Shown: piece after piece, positions 33,486 through 43,703 of the stretch
Numbering within the stretch: position 1 is the stretch's first letter
Layout: each line of letters starts with the position of its first letter
NCBI RefSeq assembly: GCF_015708155.1
Contig: NZ_JADDYD010000001.1
Coordinates: forward strand, 494,001-558,000
Length of the DNA stretch: 64,000 nt
Reading direction: 5' to 3'
From: Mycoplasma sp. 'Moose RK'
Lineage (GTDB): Bacteria; Bacillota_I; Bacilli_A; Mycoplasmatales; Metamycoplasmataceae
Notes under the pieces: model-generated
What the model was told of the DNA's origin: nothing
The model's input: only the letters and a program-made list of their open reading frames with translations
Databases searched by the model: none
Position numbers and translations under genes: made by a program

Positions 33486-36233
33486 TTAAGATTCATAAAT
33501 TGAATCCATTATTTCGTTTAATTTAATAAAATGTTTTGAGCGGTTTTCTTGACTATTTTTGCTGTTTTCAGCTAATCGCCTTAATTTACATTTCTCATAA
33601 GAATTTGATACATTAGTGGCACATCTATCAATTTCGCTAATTGATTTTTGTGAAATTTTTTTATTTAAGGATTCAATTGTGCTATAACCATAACATTCTA
33701 AATCTTCCTTTTTAGTGATGGTATCAATATAACAAACCATCGCAGTAATATGTGGGCTATTAATAGTTTTTTGTTGATAATTGCGGTAGCCAAGAAAAAA
33801 ATCAAGAAATGAATCTAATATTACTTCAGTTTTTTGTGGGTTTATGTCACTTTGACTATTTTTAATTTCAATAAAAAATTGGTGACTAACTTTTAAATCA
33901 TTACTTTCATCCCTTTTACCAATGATAAAATCGGGATAAATTTTTTTTAACATTCCTTCGTTATCAATGTAATTAAGTGAAGGGTTTTCGACATCAACTT
34001 TGGCTTTAGTTCAAAAAATTTCTGCCATATTTTTTCTTGATTTTTCTTGATTTTTCTTATTATATTTTTTTAGAATTTGAAAAAATTCTATCTCGGTATC
34101 AGAATCAAGAGGAATTAAATCTTTATTAGATTGTTTGCTAGACTCTTTAATTATTTTCTGATTTTTACACGCTGATTCATGTGTAAAAAAGTCATCAATT
34201 TCTGCGTGTTTATTATTTAGAATGCTACTATCCTTTCCGTTTTGCACATAAAATTTAAAAATTTGTTCTTGTGGTAGGTTAACTTTATTAATTTTGTAAG
34301 TAAATTTTTCATTTTTTATTTTCTCTAATGTTTTATTAAAAATTTTTTTAATTTCAAATATTTTTTGTTCCAAAAACAAAAATCAAAACATATTTAAACT
34401 AATTTTAAAAGGCTTAATTCCTTTATTATTAACACTAAATTTGGAAACAATCATGTTATAAAAACTACTTTCAATTGTATTTATTAAAAAGGAATTAAAA
34501 TATTTTTGATATTTATTTTTTAAATCAATGACAATTTCACTTAGTTCAACAATATTATAAATTTCATATTCGGCTTGCTTTTGTGTTTCACCGTAGGTTT
34601 TTAAAAAACCGGAAATATAATGGTTTTTTCTTTCATTTCATTCATCAATTTTTTCAAGAAAATTTTTATAAATTTGACTAGATTCATAGATTTTTTTATT
34701 TAATGAATATGATTGATTATTTATTTCTTTTTTGTAAAAAAAATGAAGATTTTTTGTTGTTAAAATTTCAATTATATTTTGGCTTTGAGGTTTATTTTCC
34801 TCATATTGCTCATAATCACAATTAATAAAATCGGCTAAAATTTTAAAAACCTCAGGCTTATATTGTTCCAAAAAAGTTGGATTATTAATTAATGAAGTAT
34901 TTTTGTCAAAGCCTTTTGGGAATTCATGTTCACCAACAATAATTTTTAAAGATTTGTTTTCCTTTTTTAGAGTATAAATTTTTGAATGATAATCATCAAT
35001 TTTTTTATCAAGATTGCTACTATAAATAAAAAATTTTAAACCAATATGATCACGATTGTTTCTTCAATTATTGATTAATAAAGGATTTGGATTTCTTTTA
35101 ATGCGGCCAAGAGTTTGGATTGTTAAATTTGGCGAGCTAACTTCGCGTAATTGTACTAGCATGCAAGCACGCGGTATGTCCCACCCGGTTGCAGGTCCAA
35201 CTTTAAAAATAATGACATCAACAGGCGATAAATTTTTTGATACATCCTCTAATTTTCAATTTTTAGCACCTTTTAAATTTGATTCAGTATCATTTTCACC
35301 AAAATACTTGAAGTAATTTAGACCTTCGTTTTTGATAATTTCAATAAAATTGTTGATATCTTCATGAAATTTTTCTGATTCTTCTTTGTTTTCGTTTCGA
35401 ACTTGAATTAACATTGCTGGATAAATTAGACTTAAGTATGGGTTTTCCTTATACTGCTTTTTAATTTCCTTGAATTTCTGACAAGCAGTTTTTAGAATAA
35501 TTTTGCTATCAACAATTTGCTTTTCATCAAAACCTGCATTGAATTCTCGCGATGTTTTAATTAAAAGTGGGTTATCATTTTTTAAGTCATCCTCGGTTAT
35601 TTCATAAATTTTGCTAAAATTATCAGGTGTTGCTGTTGTTTTTACAATGAAAGTTGCAGCCCTTTGAATTTCCTCTTCAAAATTCTTAAAATCTTTATTA
35701 TTTTTGGTTTCAATATCACCAATATGAGCTTCATCACGTATATAAATTAGCTGATAATTTTGTAGCTTAATTTGGTTTTTGAAGCTTTCAAAAACGTTTT
35801 GTTCTTTCATTATTGTATTTTTTCGAAAACTAGCACCCCCTAAAATGTAAATTTTGTTGCGCTTAACCTTGATTGTAAAATCTTGTTCATTAATTTTTCG
35901 GCCACTACTCTGAACTGACGGACTTTGGATATGTTCAATTTCAATTTCATTATCATGCTCCTTGTATTCGTTAAATTTTCTATAAATTTGTCCAGGTAAA
36001 TCAGAAGTTGAAACGGTACAAACGACAAAAACTAATTTTATATTTGCATTATTAAGAAAATTTTGGCGTAATTGCTTGATGAATTCAAAAATTATGAAAG
36101 TTTTTCCCGAACCTGTTGGTGCCTTTAAATTAACAAAATTTAATGAGTTTTCCATTGAATTATTGCTTAAATGTTTTTTTGCTTCATTAAATAAATATTC
36201 AATTGCATCTTTTTGGGACTTACTTGCTTTCAT
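33486..36233 (-). CDS. type III restriction enzyme, Res subunit
   Basis: Res supplies ATP-dependent translocation and cleavage in a type III system and works only in complex with Mod. The 915-aa protein has superfamily-2 helicase motifs: Walker A APTGSGKT (residues ~39-46), DEAD-like RDEAHIGD (~170), TTATP (~198) and motif VI QTLGRIKR (~375). A C-terminal PD-(D/E)XK nuclease follows (YPDFIIGKRD with FIEIK, residues ~760-790). The frame is intact across the whole length with TGA as Trp. It starts 24 nt after the Mod1 stop behind TTAGGAAA, the last gene of a mod-mod-res operon. Confidence 0.92.
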
Positions 36234-36257
36234 TTTGTTGTTTTCCTAACTTTTAAT

Positions 36258-38068
36258 TTATTTTTGCGGCTTTAATGATTTTAGCGCTCTAATAATTTCA
36301 ATTTCATAACTAAAATCTTTATTTTTTTGAATTATATCAAAATCAAATAGCATTTTTTTAAATTTTTTAGCTAAATCGATTAAGATTTTATCATCGCCAA
36401 AAACAGAAACATCATAATAATTTATTCTATAAGTATTTAAATTTGATTTAAAAGGCTTATTATTTTTGGTTCAGTCAATTTCTTTGTCTTTATCAAGATT
36501 TTGTGGGCTTTTTTGACCAAAATTTATTCGATAAAGTCGTTCAAAAGTAATTTTTTCACCAATTTGATTTTCATTATTTGTTACTAAAACAAAATTGCGA
36601 TTACCGCCATCTTGTTTGTTTAACTCTAAAACTGCTTGTCCGGTTGTGCCACTTCCGGCAAAAAAGTCTAAAACTTTTGCATTTTTGTTTGGGTGTAAAT
36701 TAATTAAAAATTTAATTAATTCGACTGGTTTGGGGTAGGAAAATAAATTTTTATCACCTAGAATTGAAACTAAATCCTTTTTTCCTAAACTTGTTATTAT
36801 GCTTCTTGTTTTTGTTTTCTTTTTGTTATTTTTAGATTCATCATTTTTATTACTAAAATCTTCTTCTATAATAACTTCAATTATGTTGCCAAACCTTATT
36901 CCTGCTAGTCTAAATTTAATTAATTCATCATCGTTTTTTGCTTTAGGATTAAAACTAACTTTTTCATATTGCTTACGGTATGCTTTTCAATATTTTATAC
37001 TTCTAACTTTGTCAATTTCTTGTTTAATCACAATAAATCCTAATTGTTTTCCTTTTTGGAAAGTTTCAAGGTTTCAAGTATAGCACCCGGTTTTTGGACT
37101 TAAAATATTTCGATAGTCAATAAATTTTGTCCCATCAGGAGCTTCAATTTCATAATCAAGTGATTTTATATATTGAAAATTTTGTGATGATGAAGTACGA
37201 AAAAGTTCTGTTAACTTATAATGGCCACGTTTTTCAAAAAATTCATCCTTAAATTTAAAATCTTTTCGTTCTTCATCTGTATAAATTTTGTAGTTAAAAT
37301 CACATTTACTGATATTTTTACAATACAAAAGAATGTATTCGCTATAAATATCAATAGAATTTTGCTTTGTAGTATTGCCGCTAGGGCTATTTTTCTTGAT
37401 TCATATTAAATTCGCAACAAAATTTTCCTCCCCAAAAATTTCATCCATTAAAACTTTTAAGTAGGCTTGCTCATTATCATCAATTGAGACAAAAATTATT
37501 CCATCATCTTTTAAAAGATTTTTGGCTAATTTTAGTCTTTCATTTAAAAGATTAAGTCAGCCATTACGGCTAAATTTATCACGGTAAATGAATTTTTTTG
37601 GCAAAATTTCGCTTGAAATAAAATTTCCATCACTAAAACTAGCCTCTGTATTATAAGGTGGATCAATGTAGATTATGTCGTATTTTATTGCATTTTTGTC
37701 GCTATCTTCTCTCTCTCTCTCTCTCTCTCTATTGCTAAAAGATTTTTTAGAGCATCATAATTTTCGCCAATAATTAGATGATTTTTGGGAAAATTATTTT
37801 CATTTTCAAATGAAAAATTTTCATCTTTTTCCAAAATTGCAATTGTTTTTGAATCAGCAATTGGCGTTTCATCAAAAGTAAAACCAACTTTAACACGTTG
37901 GAGTAAAAAGCCAAAAATTGATTGTAAATCCAAATTTTTTTCTGCTGAAAATTCTAAAATTTGTTTACAAATTTGTTTTTGTTCGCTGTTGAGTTCATTT
38001 TGTGAGACCTCATCAAGTATTTTAAAGAAATTTGTAAGAATTTCTTCGTTTGATTTATTTTTATTCAT
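36258..38068 (-). CDS. type III DNA methyltransferase Mod1, phase-variable, out of frame as sequenced
   Basis: Mod methylates adenine and gives a type III system its sequence specificity. Codons 1-119 are in one frame. An AG-repeat tract at 37708-37730 follows, and the rest of the gene continues in another frame. As sequenced, translation stops after 127 aa. Losing one AG unit or gaining two restores a 602-aa enzyme. The downstream frame is intact, with IDPPYNTE (catalytic) before FFAGSGTTGQAV (SAM-binding), the beta-class order. The central recognition region (36736-37415) is unrelated to that of Mod2. The ATG overlaps the Mod2 stop by 8 nt. Confidence 0.88.
36266..36735. repeat. mod 3' block, copy in Mod1 (470 bp)
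   Basis: Nearly identical to 38081-38550 in Mod2 (constant offset 1815). It encodes the SAM-binding FAGSGTTGQ region and the C-terminus. Identity ends sharply where the recognition region begins. Confidence 0.9.
37416..38056. repeat. mod 5' block, copy in Mod1 (641 bp)
   Basis: Nearly identical to 39228-39868 in Mod2 (constant offset 1812). It encodes the N-terminus, the AG repeat and the DPPY catalytic region up to FGEENFV. Confidence 0.9.
37708..37730 (-). repeat. AG dinucleotide tract in Mod1 (11.5 units)
   Basis: A 23-nt uninterrupted TC tract on the plus strand is AG on the coding strand. It lies within codons reading IERERERE, just before the catalytic domain. Slippage by one unit shifts the frame, a classical phase-variation switch. 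Confidence 0.95.
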
Positions 38069-39880
38069 CGATTTCCCTTTGCGGCTTTAATGATTTTAGC
38101 GCTCTAATAATTTCAATTTCATAACTAAAATCTTTATTTTTTTGAATTATATCAAAATCAAATAGCATTTTTTTAAATTTTTTAGCTAAATCGATTAAGA
38201 TTTTATCATCGCCAAAAACAGAAACATCATAATAATTTATTCTATAAGTATTTAAATTTGATTTAAAAGGCTTATTATTTTTGGTTCAGTCAATTTCTTT
38301 GTCTTTATCAAGATTTTGTGGGCTTTTTTGACCAAAATTTATTCGATAAAGTCGTTCAAAAGTAATTTTTTCACCAATTTGATTTTCATTATTTGTTACT
38401 AAAACAAAATTGCGATTACCGCCATCTTGTTTGTTTAACTCTAAAACTGCTTGTCCAGTTGTGCCACTTCCGGCAAAAAAGTCTAAAACTTTTGCATTTT
38501 TGTTTGGGTGTAAATTAATTAAAAATTTAATTAATTCGACTGGTTTGGGGAAATTAAAAACTTTTTCGGTTGAATCGCTAAAAATTTTATTAAATTCATT
38601 TGTCGCTGTTTTATTTCCAAATTTTTTACCTAAAATAAATGATTTTAGAGTGTATGATTGGTCAAATTTTTTAACTTGTATACGATAATTTTTATTCGAT
38701 CCATCTTTAGGTTCGATAATAACCAGATCGTCTGCTTGTTTTTTTACGGTATTTTTTTCTCAACGTCATACTAATTGAACATTTTTGCCATTTTTTCTAG
38801 GTCAAATTTCGACAAAATTTAATTCATTATCAGGTTTTTCAACTCTTATATCTCAAAGGTTACTGTTTTTATGTGGTTTTTCTATTTTTTTTACATAAAT
38901 TGGATAAAATAAATTTGGTCGATTTGAAGAATTGAACTCACCATTTGAATTCTCAAGATAATTTTGAAGAATATAGTTGTCTTTTTCTTGATCTTGATTA
39001 ATTTCAGAATCATATTCAACATTTTTTTTATAATTTGGCTGTGTCTCTTGAATGGATTTGGCTTTTCTTTTGGGATATACAACCGGCATAAATTCATTAG
39101 CATAATTTTTTTCAATCTTTTCAAAAACAAATTTTTCAGTTTTATATACTAACAAATATTCATGACATATTGCAATATTTGTATTTACTTGACGACCAGA
39201 AGAATTAGAAATAATTGAGAAAGTTGAAACAAAATTTTCCTCCCCAAAAATTTCATCCATTAAAACTTTTAGGTAGGCTTGCTCATTATCATCAATTGAG
39301 ACAAAAATTATTCCATCATCTTTTAAAAGATTTTTGGCTAATTTTAGTCTTTCATTTAAAAGATTAAGTCAGCCATTACGGCTAAATTTATCACGGTAAA
39401 TGAATTTTTTTGGCAAAATTTCGCTTGAAATAAAATTTCCATCACTAAAACTAGCCTCTGTATTATAAGGTGGATCAATGTAGATTATGTCGTATTTTAT
39501 TGCATTTTTGTCGCTATCTTCTCTCTCTCTCTCTCTCTCTCTATTGCTAAAAGATTTTTTAGAGCATCATAATTTTCGCCAATAATTAGATGATTTTTGG
39601 GAAAATTATTTTCATTTTCAAATGAAAAATTTTCATCTTTTTCCAAAATTGCAATTGTTTTTGAATCAGCAATTGGCGTTTCATCAAAAGTAAAACCAAC
39701 TTTAACACGTTGGAGTAAAAAGCCAAAAATTGATTGTAAATCCAAATTTTTTTCTGCTGAAAATTCTAAAATTTGTTTACAAATTTGTTTTTGTTCGCTG
39801 TTGAGTTCATTTTGTGAGACCTCATCAAGTATTTTAAAGAAATTTGTAAGAATTTCTTCGTTTGATTTTAAGTTTTTCAT
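38061..39880 (-). CDS. type III DNA methyltransferase Mod2, phase-variable, out of frame as sequenced
   Basis: A second complete mod gene directly upstream of Mod1 and first in the operon, with AGGGAGCAAAG before its ATG. Its 5' 641 bp and 3' 470 bp are almost identical to Mod1, but the central 677 bp (38551-39227) encode an unrelated recognition region starting STFSIISNSSGRQVNTN. It has the same 23-nt AG tract (39520-39542), with the same count, and is likewise out of frame, giving a 127-aa stub. When in frame it would be 605 aa. The catalytic DPPYNTE and FAGSGTTGQ motifs are present downstream of the tract. Confidence 0.88.
38081..38550. repeat. mod 3' block, copy in Mod2 (470 bp)
   Basis: Partner of 36266-36735, nearly identical. 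Confidence 0.9.
39228..39868. repeat. mod 5' block, copy in Mod2 (641 bp)
   Basis: Partner of 37416-38056, nearly identical. It includes the second AG tract. Confidence 0.9.
39520..39542 (-). repeat. AG dinucleotide tract in Mod2 (11.5 units)
   Basis: Same length and codon position as the tract in Mod1. Both genes are therefore in the same OFF state in this assembly. Confidence 0.95.
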
Positions 39881-39915
39881 CTTTGCTCCCTATTTAATTT
39901 TTTTAATATTAATAT

Positions 39916-39921
39916 TTTATA
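39916..39921 (-). promoter_or_regulatory. probable -10 of the mod2-mod1-res operon
   Basis: TATAAA on the minus strand lies about 36 nt before the Mod2 ATG in a very AT-rich stretch. It is the best candidate, but several similar boxes surround it. Confidence 0.35.
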
Positions 39922-39960
39922 GTTAAAATAAAATTATTAATATATTGTTTGCTTTTAATA

Positions 39961-39995
39961 AAAAAGTTTTAGCAAATTAGCTAAAAACTTTTTTA
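39961..39995 (-). terminator. terminator downstream of the broken apt
   Basis: AAAAAGTTTTAGC pairs with GCTAAAAACTTTTT around a 6-nt loop, with T-runs in both directions. Placed between apt and the mod operon. Confidence 0.8.
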
Positions 39996-40026
39996 TTAAA
40001 GAAACTTAATCAAAATTGAATGTTAT

Positions 40027-40525
40027 TTAGTTAATTTTTACTAACAAAATAACATCGTATTTAGCTAATTTTTTTCTCCCTTGCGATTTCTCTAGTTCAA
40101 TCAAAAAGATGATTTTGGAAACAAATGCGCCTGAATTTTCAATCATCTTTGTAATTGCATGAAAGGTTCCGCCAGTTGCTAATACATCATCAATGATCGC
40201 TTTTTTGGCCTAGTTTGATCATATCGACTTGAACTTCTAAAATTGATGATCCATATTCAAGATCGTAGGCAAATTCCTGAACTTCACCAGGTAACTTGCC
40301 AGCTTACCGAACCATTATAAATGGTTTAGAAAGAAAAGCGGCCGTTGGTGTACCAAACAGGAAACCTCGAGCATCGGGACCGACAATAATGTCGACATCC
40401 TTTGCTTGTGCTGTCATTTCAACAATAGCATAATTTAGAGCTTTTCCATTAGCGAGTAATGGTGAAATATCTTTAAAACTAATACCTTTCTTTGGAAAAT
40501 TCTTCAACAGTTCGAATATATTCAT
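40027..40525 (-). pseudogene. apt: adenine phosphoribosyltransferase, broken by a stop and a frameshift
   Basis: APRT salvages adenine to AMP. The N-terminal 73 codons are intact (FPKKGISFKDISPLL, IVGPDARGFLFG). A TAA at 40304-40306 then interrupts the conserved PFIMVRKAGKLPGE region (it reads CGG TAA where CGT AAA is expected). A T6 run at 40201-40206 next carries one extra base and shifts the frame just before the PRPP loop [12 protein letters not shown]. With both repaired the protein would be a normal ~165 aa. Two independent lesions suggest real decay, but a homopolymer sequencing error cannot be excluded for the second. Confidence 0.85.
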
Positions 40526-40784
40526 TTAAGTTAATTATCATAACTTTCTTATATTATAAACTTTTTTCTTGTTTGTGTTGATAATTTCTAATTTTTTTCA
40601 AAATCAATTAGAAATTAAGGTAAAATGGGAATTATGATAAAAAGAAAAGAACAATAATAGTTGTTATTCTTGTTTTTAAAAGTTGGTCAAAATCACTAAT
40701 TTTAGGTCGAAAGCTTACTAATAAAATTAAATCAAGATCGGTATAATAATTGCAAAAATTAGTGTTAGACTAATTAAAAAACAG

Positions 40785-40835
40785 AAATATTAATAAAAAA
40801 TAGAAGGTATTTCTATTTTTTATTAATATTTTTTT
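40785..40835 (+). terminator. perfect 21-bp hairpin with T tract, orphan
   Basis: AAATATTAATAAAAAATAGAA (arms 40785-40805 and 40811-40831, written here without its last base pair context) flanks a 5-nt loop and is followed by T-rich sequence on the plus strand. No intact plus-strand gene precedes it. A short open stretch at about 40650-40746 looks like a decayed membrane-protein end. Confidence 0.55.
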
Positions 40836-40859
40836 ACCTTAAGAAAAAATTCAGACAAT

Positions 40860-41150
40860 TAGTTTTTTCAATGAATTTAAGACAGACTTTTTTAACATGT
40901 TCATTTTTAAAAAATTTTGAAGAATTAATTAACACACATAAAAACTTGGAGGTTTTATATAAACCGCTTTAAAATCTTGAGTTGGCATATCATTCAATAA
41001 ATGATTTTATTTTCTGATAGGCAACAGTTGTATTTTCGAAATTTTGATCTTAAACACTAATAAATTCTCGCTGTAAAATTCCATAAAAAATTCAGTTGGT
41101 GCGTTTACAGGCGCGTTATCTTTTGACAACATGGATTGTTGGATCTCCTT
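40860..41150 (-). pseudogene. decayed IS3-family (IS150/IS1221-like) transposase C-terminus
   Basis: Read on the minus strand across several frames, the stretch recovers the end of an IS3-family OrfB. NAPTEFFMEF recalls the DNAP-E-FF block that carries the catalytic Glu, and further on there is YQKIKSFIEWY before a rest of the usual NxxRF end. Frameshifts and stops are frequent and there is no start, so the gene is dead. Clear terminal inverted repeats were not found. It marks past insertion-element activity in the island. Confidence 0.6.
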
Positions 41151-41157
41151 CTCCTTT

Positions 41158-41196
41158 AAAAAACGAACAAATTCTACTAGAATTTGTTCGTTTTTT
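41158..41196. repeat. perfect 19-bp inverted repeat
   Basis: AAAAAACGAACAAATTCTA and its exact complement flank a single C. It has A/T runs at both ends like a bidirectional terminator and interrupts the transposase remnant. Confidence 0.6.
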
Positions 41197-41718
41197 GCTT
41201 ATCTTTTTTGGTTTCCTATTTTCGTCTTTTAAGTCCATCAAGAACTATTGCAATATTAATTCCGCGCCTTTTTTTAAAGAACATTTTCCATTATTTCTTG
41301 ATAAATTCCACGATTATTTTTAGAAAGATCGCTAATTGTGTATTTCTTTCTTAGTCTGCGAGAAGATTCGCTTTTTCGGCAAGCGCTCATTAGAATTTTC
41401 ATAGCATTATTGAAAAGCTTTTGTTACCAATTTCGTATTAAATTATTTCCATAAACATGAAAATTAATTTTTTGTGTGCAATTTTGCTATTTGATTTGCT
41501 TTTTAAATTTCTATAAATTCTTACGCAAAATGCAAAATTGCTGTTTTTGACCCTTGAGATTCAGTAATTTTGATGTATTTAATTTTCTGTTTGTAAATTT
41601 ACACTGTTTAATTCTGACACACTTTATTGATGTGTCTAAAATACTAATTAATCTGGGTTTTTACACTAATTTAAATTCTAATTCTGTCATTCTTTTATTT
41701 TTAGAATATTTTTTAAAA
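41197..41718. other. gap with decayed sequence, possible upstream IS remnant
   Basis: No intact reading frame. Minus-strand fragments around 41300-41400 (with SRRLRKKYTISDLSKNNRG) could belong to the same insertion element or to another regulator-like gene. A GACACA/TGTGTC pair at about 41618-41638 might be an element end. I cannot assign more. Confidence 0.3.
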
Positions 41719-43515
41719 TTAAGAAGAAGAGCTCGATTTTTTAACAAGATCTTCAAATACTTTTGAAAGATTAAGATTAGAAATTATGTTGCTAATTAAA
41801 TCAGAAATTAATTTATTAACTGTAATTTCTGAAGTTTTATTTTCTTTCAATTTGTTTTTCAGAAACTCATGTATTTTTTGAACTAAATGATCTAACAAAT
41901 TAGTATTTGGATCCAATAAATATGGTTTGGATAGTTCGTCAATTTTTCTCAAAGCTTTAGTGATTGTATAATCTGATACATCTTTTGGAAGATTACTTGC
42001 AAGCTGACCAGCAAAATCAGCACCGGAATTTTTAATCAAAGTTTTAAAATCCAAATTTCCAATAACTTTTTGATCTAAAACAGCCAAAAATGAATCTTTA
42101 AATGAAAATTTGTCATTTCCTAGGATTTTTTGTTGCTCTGTTATAAAATCAGAAGCCTGAATGTTTTCATTGATTTTTTTAATTAATTCATCATTGGATT
42201 TTGCAATAGCTGATAAATCAATTGCTTGTGAATAGGTGAATTTTTTATCAACTATATCATCAAATTGGATGTTTTGCTTCAAATTATCATCATTTTTGTT
42301 ACTATCTGATTGATTAATAGATAATTTCAACAATAATTCTTGAGCTATTTTTTTATGACCTTCAATTTGAGGATGTAAATCAAAATTGGTTGCGTTGTAT
42401 TTTTGATCATTATCATTTCAAAGAGTTTTGTCATATACATCAACATAATTTACATTATTAGAAACAGAAACATCACGAATTAATGAATTTAATTTTTCAA
42501 TTGTTTTGTCTAAGAATTTAACATCTAGAATAAATTCATTTGCTAAAAGGTGTCTTAAAATTTTAACCAAATCTGAATTTGGCAACTTGTAACCAATTAA
42601 GTTAATAATAAGATTAGGATTTAATTTTTTTAATTCTTTTATCAAATTATCAAGATCAATTTTTAGGGTATTAAAAATTTCTTCAATATCTTTGGTTAAA
42701 ATTTTCCCTAATTCAGCCCTAATTTTCTGTTGTTTGTCATCTTTTTGTTTAGATTCACCAAGAAGTTTTTCTTGCAACTTCTTAAGTTTTTCTTCAAGAC
42801 TTGCATTTGGATCAACAAATCCAGCGCCCGAACTAGAATCACTTCCTGCTTTCGGATTTTCCTTTTCATTTTTGGCAATAATATCATTGATTTTTTTTGA
42901 AAGTTGCTCATCAGGAGTTAAAAATTGACCAATTTTAGTTGCAAAGGAAAAAATATCATTAGCACCAACACTCATTGTCAAAAAATTTGCTTCTTTGACT
43001 TTTTTTATCAAATCAGGATAGGTCTGCTTATCAAAATTCCCAAAAACAGATGTTAACTCATTGAATTTTTCATTAGAATCTATTTTTTGGACAAAGGGAT
43101 TCTCAACAACTTTATTACCTGGATATTTTACTGGGTCTAATAAGTGTAGTCAATTTTTAGTTGTGGACCCTGAAAAAGCTAAATTATTATAACTTACAAG
43201 TGCATCTTTTTTGATCTTTTGCAAATAATGCGCAAAAAATGCAGGATAAGAAAGGCCTGTTAGAACTCCTTTTGAATCTAATTTACCTTGGAAATCTCGA
43301 TATGTTTCTTGATTAAACCCTGATGTAACTGAGTCACCAATTGCCAAATATTTAACTTTTGAAAGAACCTGTTGTTTACCTTCATTCTGCTTGCCCTCAT
43401 TTACTATACAGGAAACAGCAGTTGTAAACGTAATAACAGGAACTAATCCAAACATAGAGAGTTTAAGTATTTTTTTTCAAGATGAAGACGAAAAGGTAGT
43501 GGAATTAATTTTCAT
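41719..43515 (-). CDS. SGNH/GDSL-hydrolase-like lipoprotein, paralogue C (598 aa)
   Basis: Residues 1-36 are a lipoprotein signal peptide ending AVSC with Cys36 as the acylation site. The SGNH domain follows: Ser62 in AIGDSVTSGFN, an intact block-II Gly in NLAFSGSTTKN, GANDIFS, and FDLHP near the domain end. A Gly/Ser/Glu/Lys-rich insertion (around residues 190-235) separates blocks III and V. The last ~200 residues are helical and end in SSSSS. This is a shorter, diverged relative of the two giant proteins and, unlike them, has the full set of conserved blocks. It is expected on the outer membrane face. Its promoter has a T16 spacer. Confidence 0.85.
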
Positions 43516-43540
43516 AGTTCAATCCTTTCTATAAAAATTA

Positions 43541-43569
43541 ATTATAACCCAAAAAAAAAAAAAAAACAA
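43541..43569 (-). promoter_or_regulatory. homopolymer-spacer promoter of SGNH lipoprotein C
   Basis: On the minus strand TTGTTT and TATAAT (43541-43546) are exactly 17 nt apart. Most of the spacer is part of a 16-nt T run (A16 at 43551-43566 on the plus strand). Length change in such a run would move the two boxes relative to each other. Confidence 0.65.
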
Positions 43570-43658
43570 GTTTAAAAAATAAATTAGTATAAAAAACCAA
43601 ATAATTAATTTTTTAAAACAAATTTTTTTCAAGCATAATTTTTAATGTTTTTACTTTT

Positions 43659-43694
43659 TAATAATATAATTATAAATAATAAATTATATTATTA
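43659..43694 (+). promoter_or_regulatory. 13-bp inverted repeat over the PTS operon promoter
   Basis: TAATAATATAATT (43659-43671) and AATTATATTATTA (43682-43694) are exact complements 10 nt apart. The left arm contains TATAAT and the right arm adjoins the AAGGAGGAAA ribosome-binding site. It could be an operator or an mRNA hairpin that masks the start. Confidence 0.5.
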
Positions 43695-43703
43695 AGGAGG
43701 AAA

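Noticed and set aside
37711-37730. possible CRISPR-like or microsatellite array
   Set aside because: The repeat is a pure dinucleotide tract inside a coding frame, with no spacers. Phase variation explains it.
36258-39880. calling the mod genes dead pseudogenes
   Set aside because: Both downstream frames are fully open with intact catalytic motifs. The only interruption is at the slippage tract in each gene, so reversible switching fits better than decay.
40650-40746. short plus-strand frame ending near the orphan terminator
   Set aside because: It has no start codon in frame and no recognisable product.
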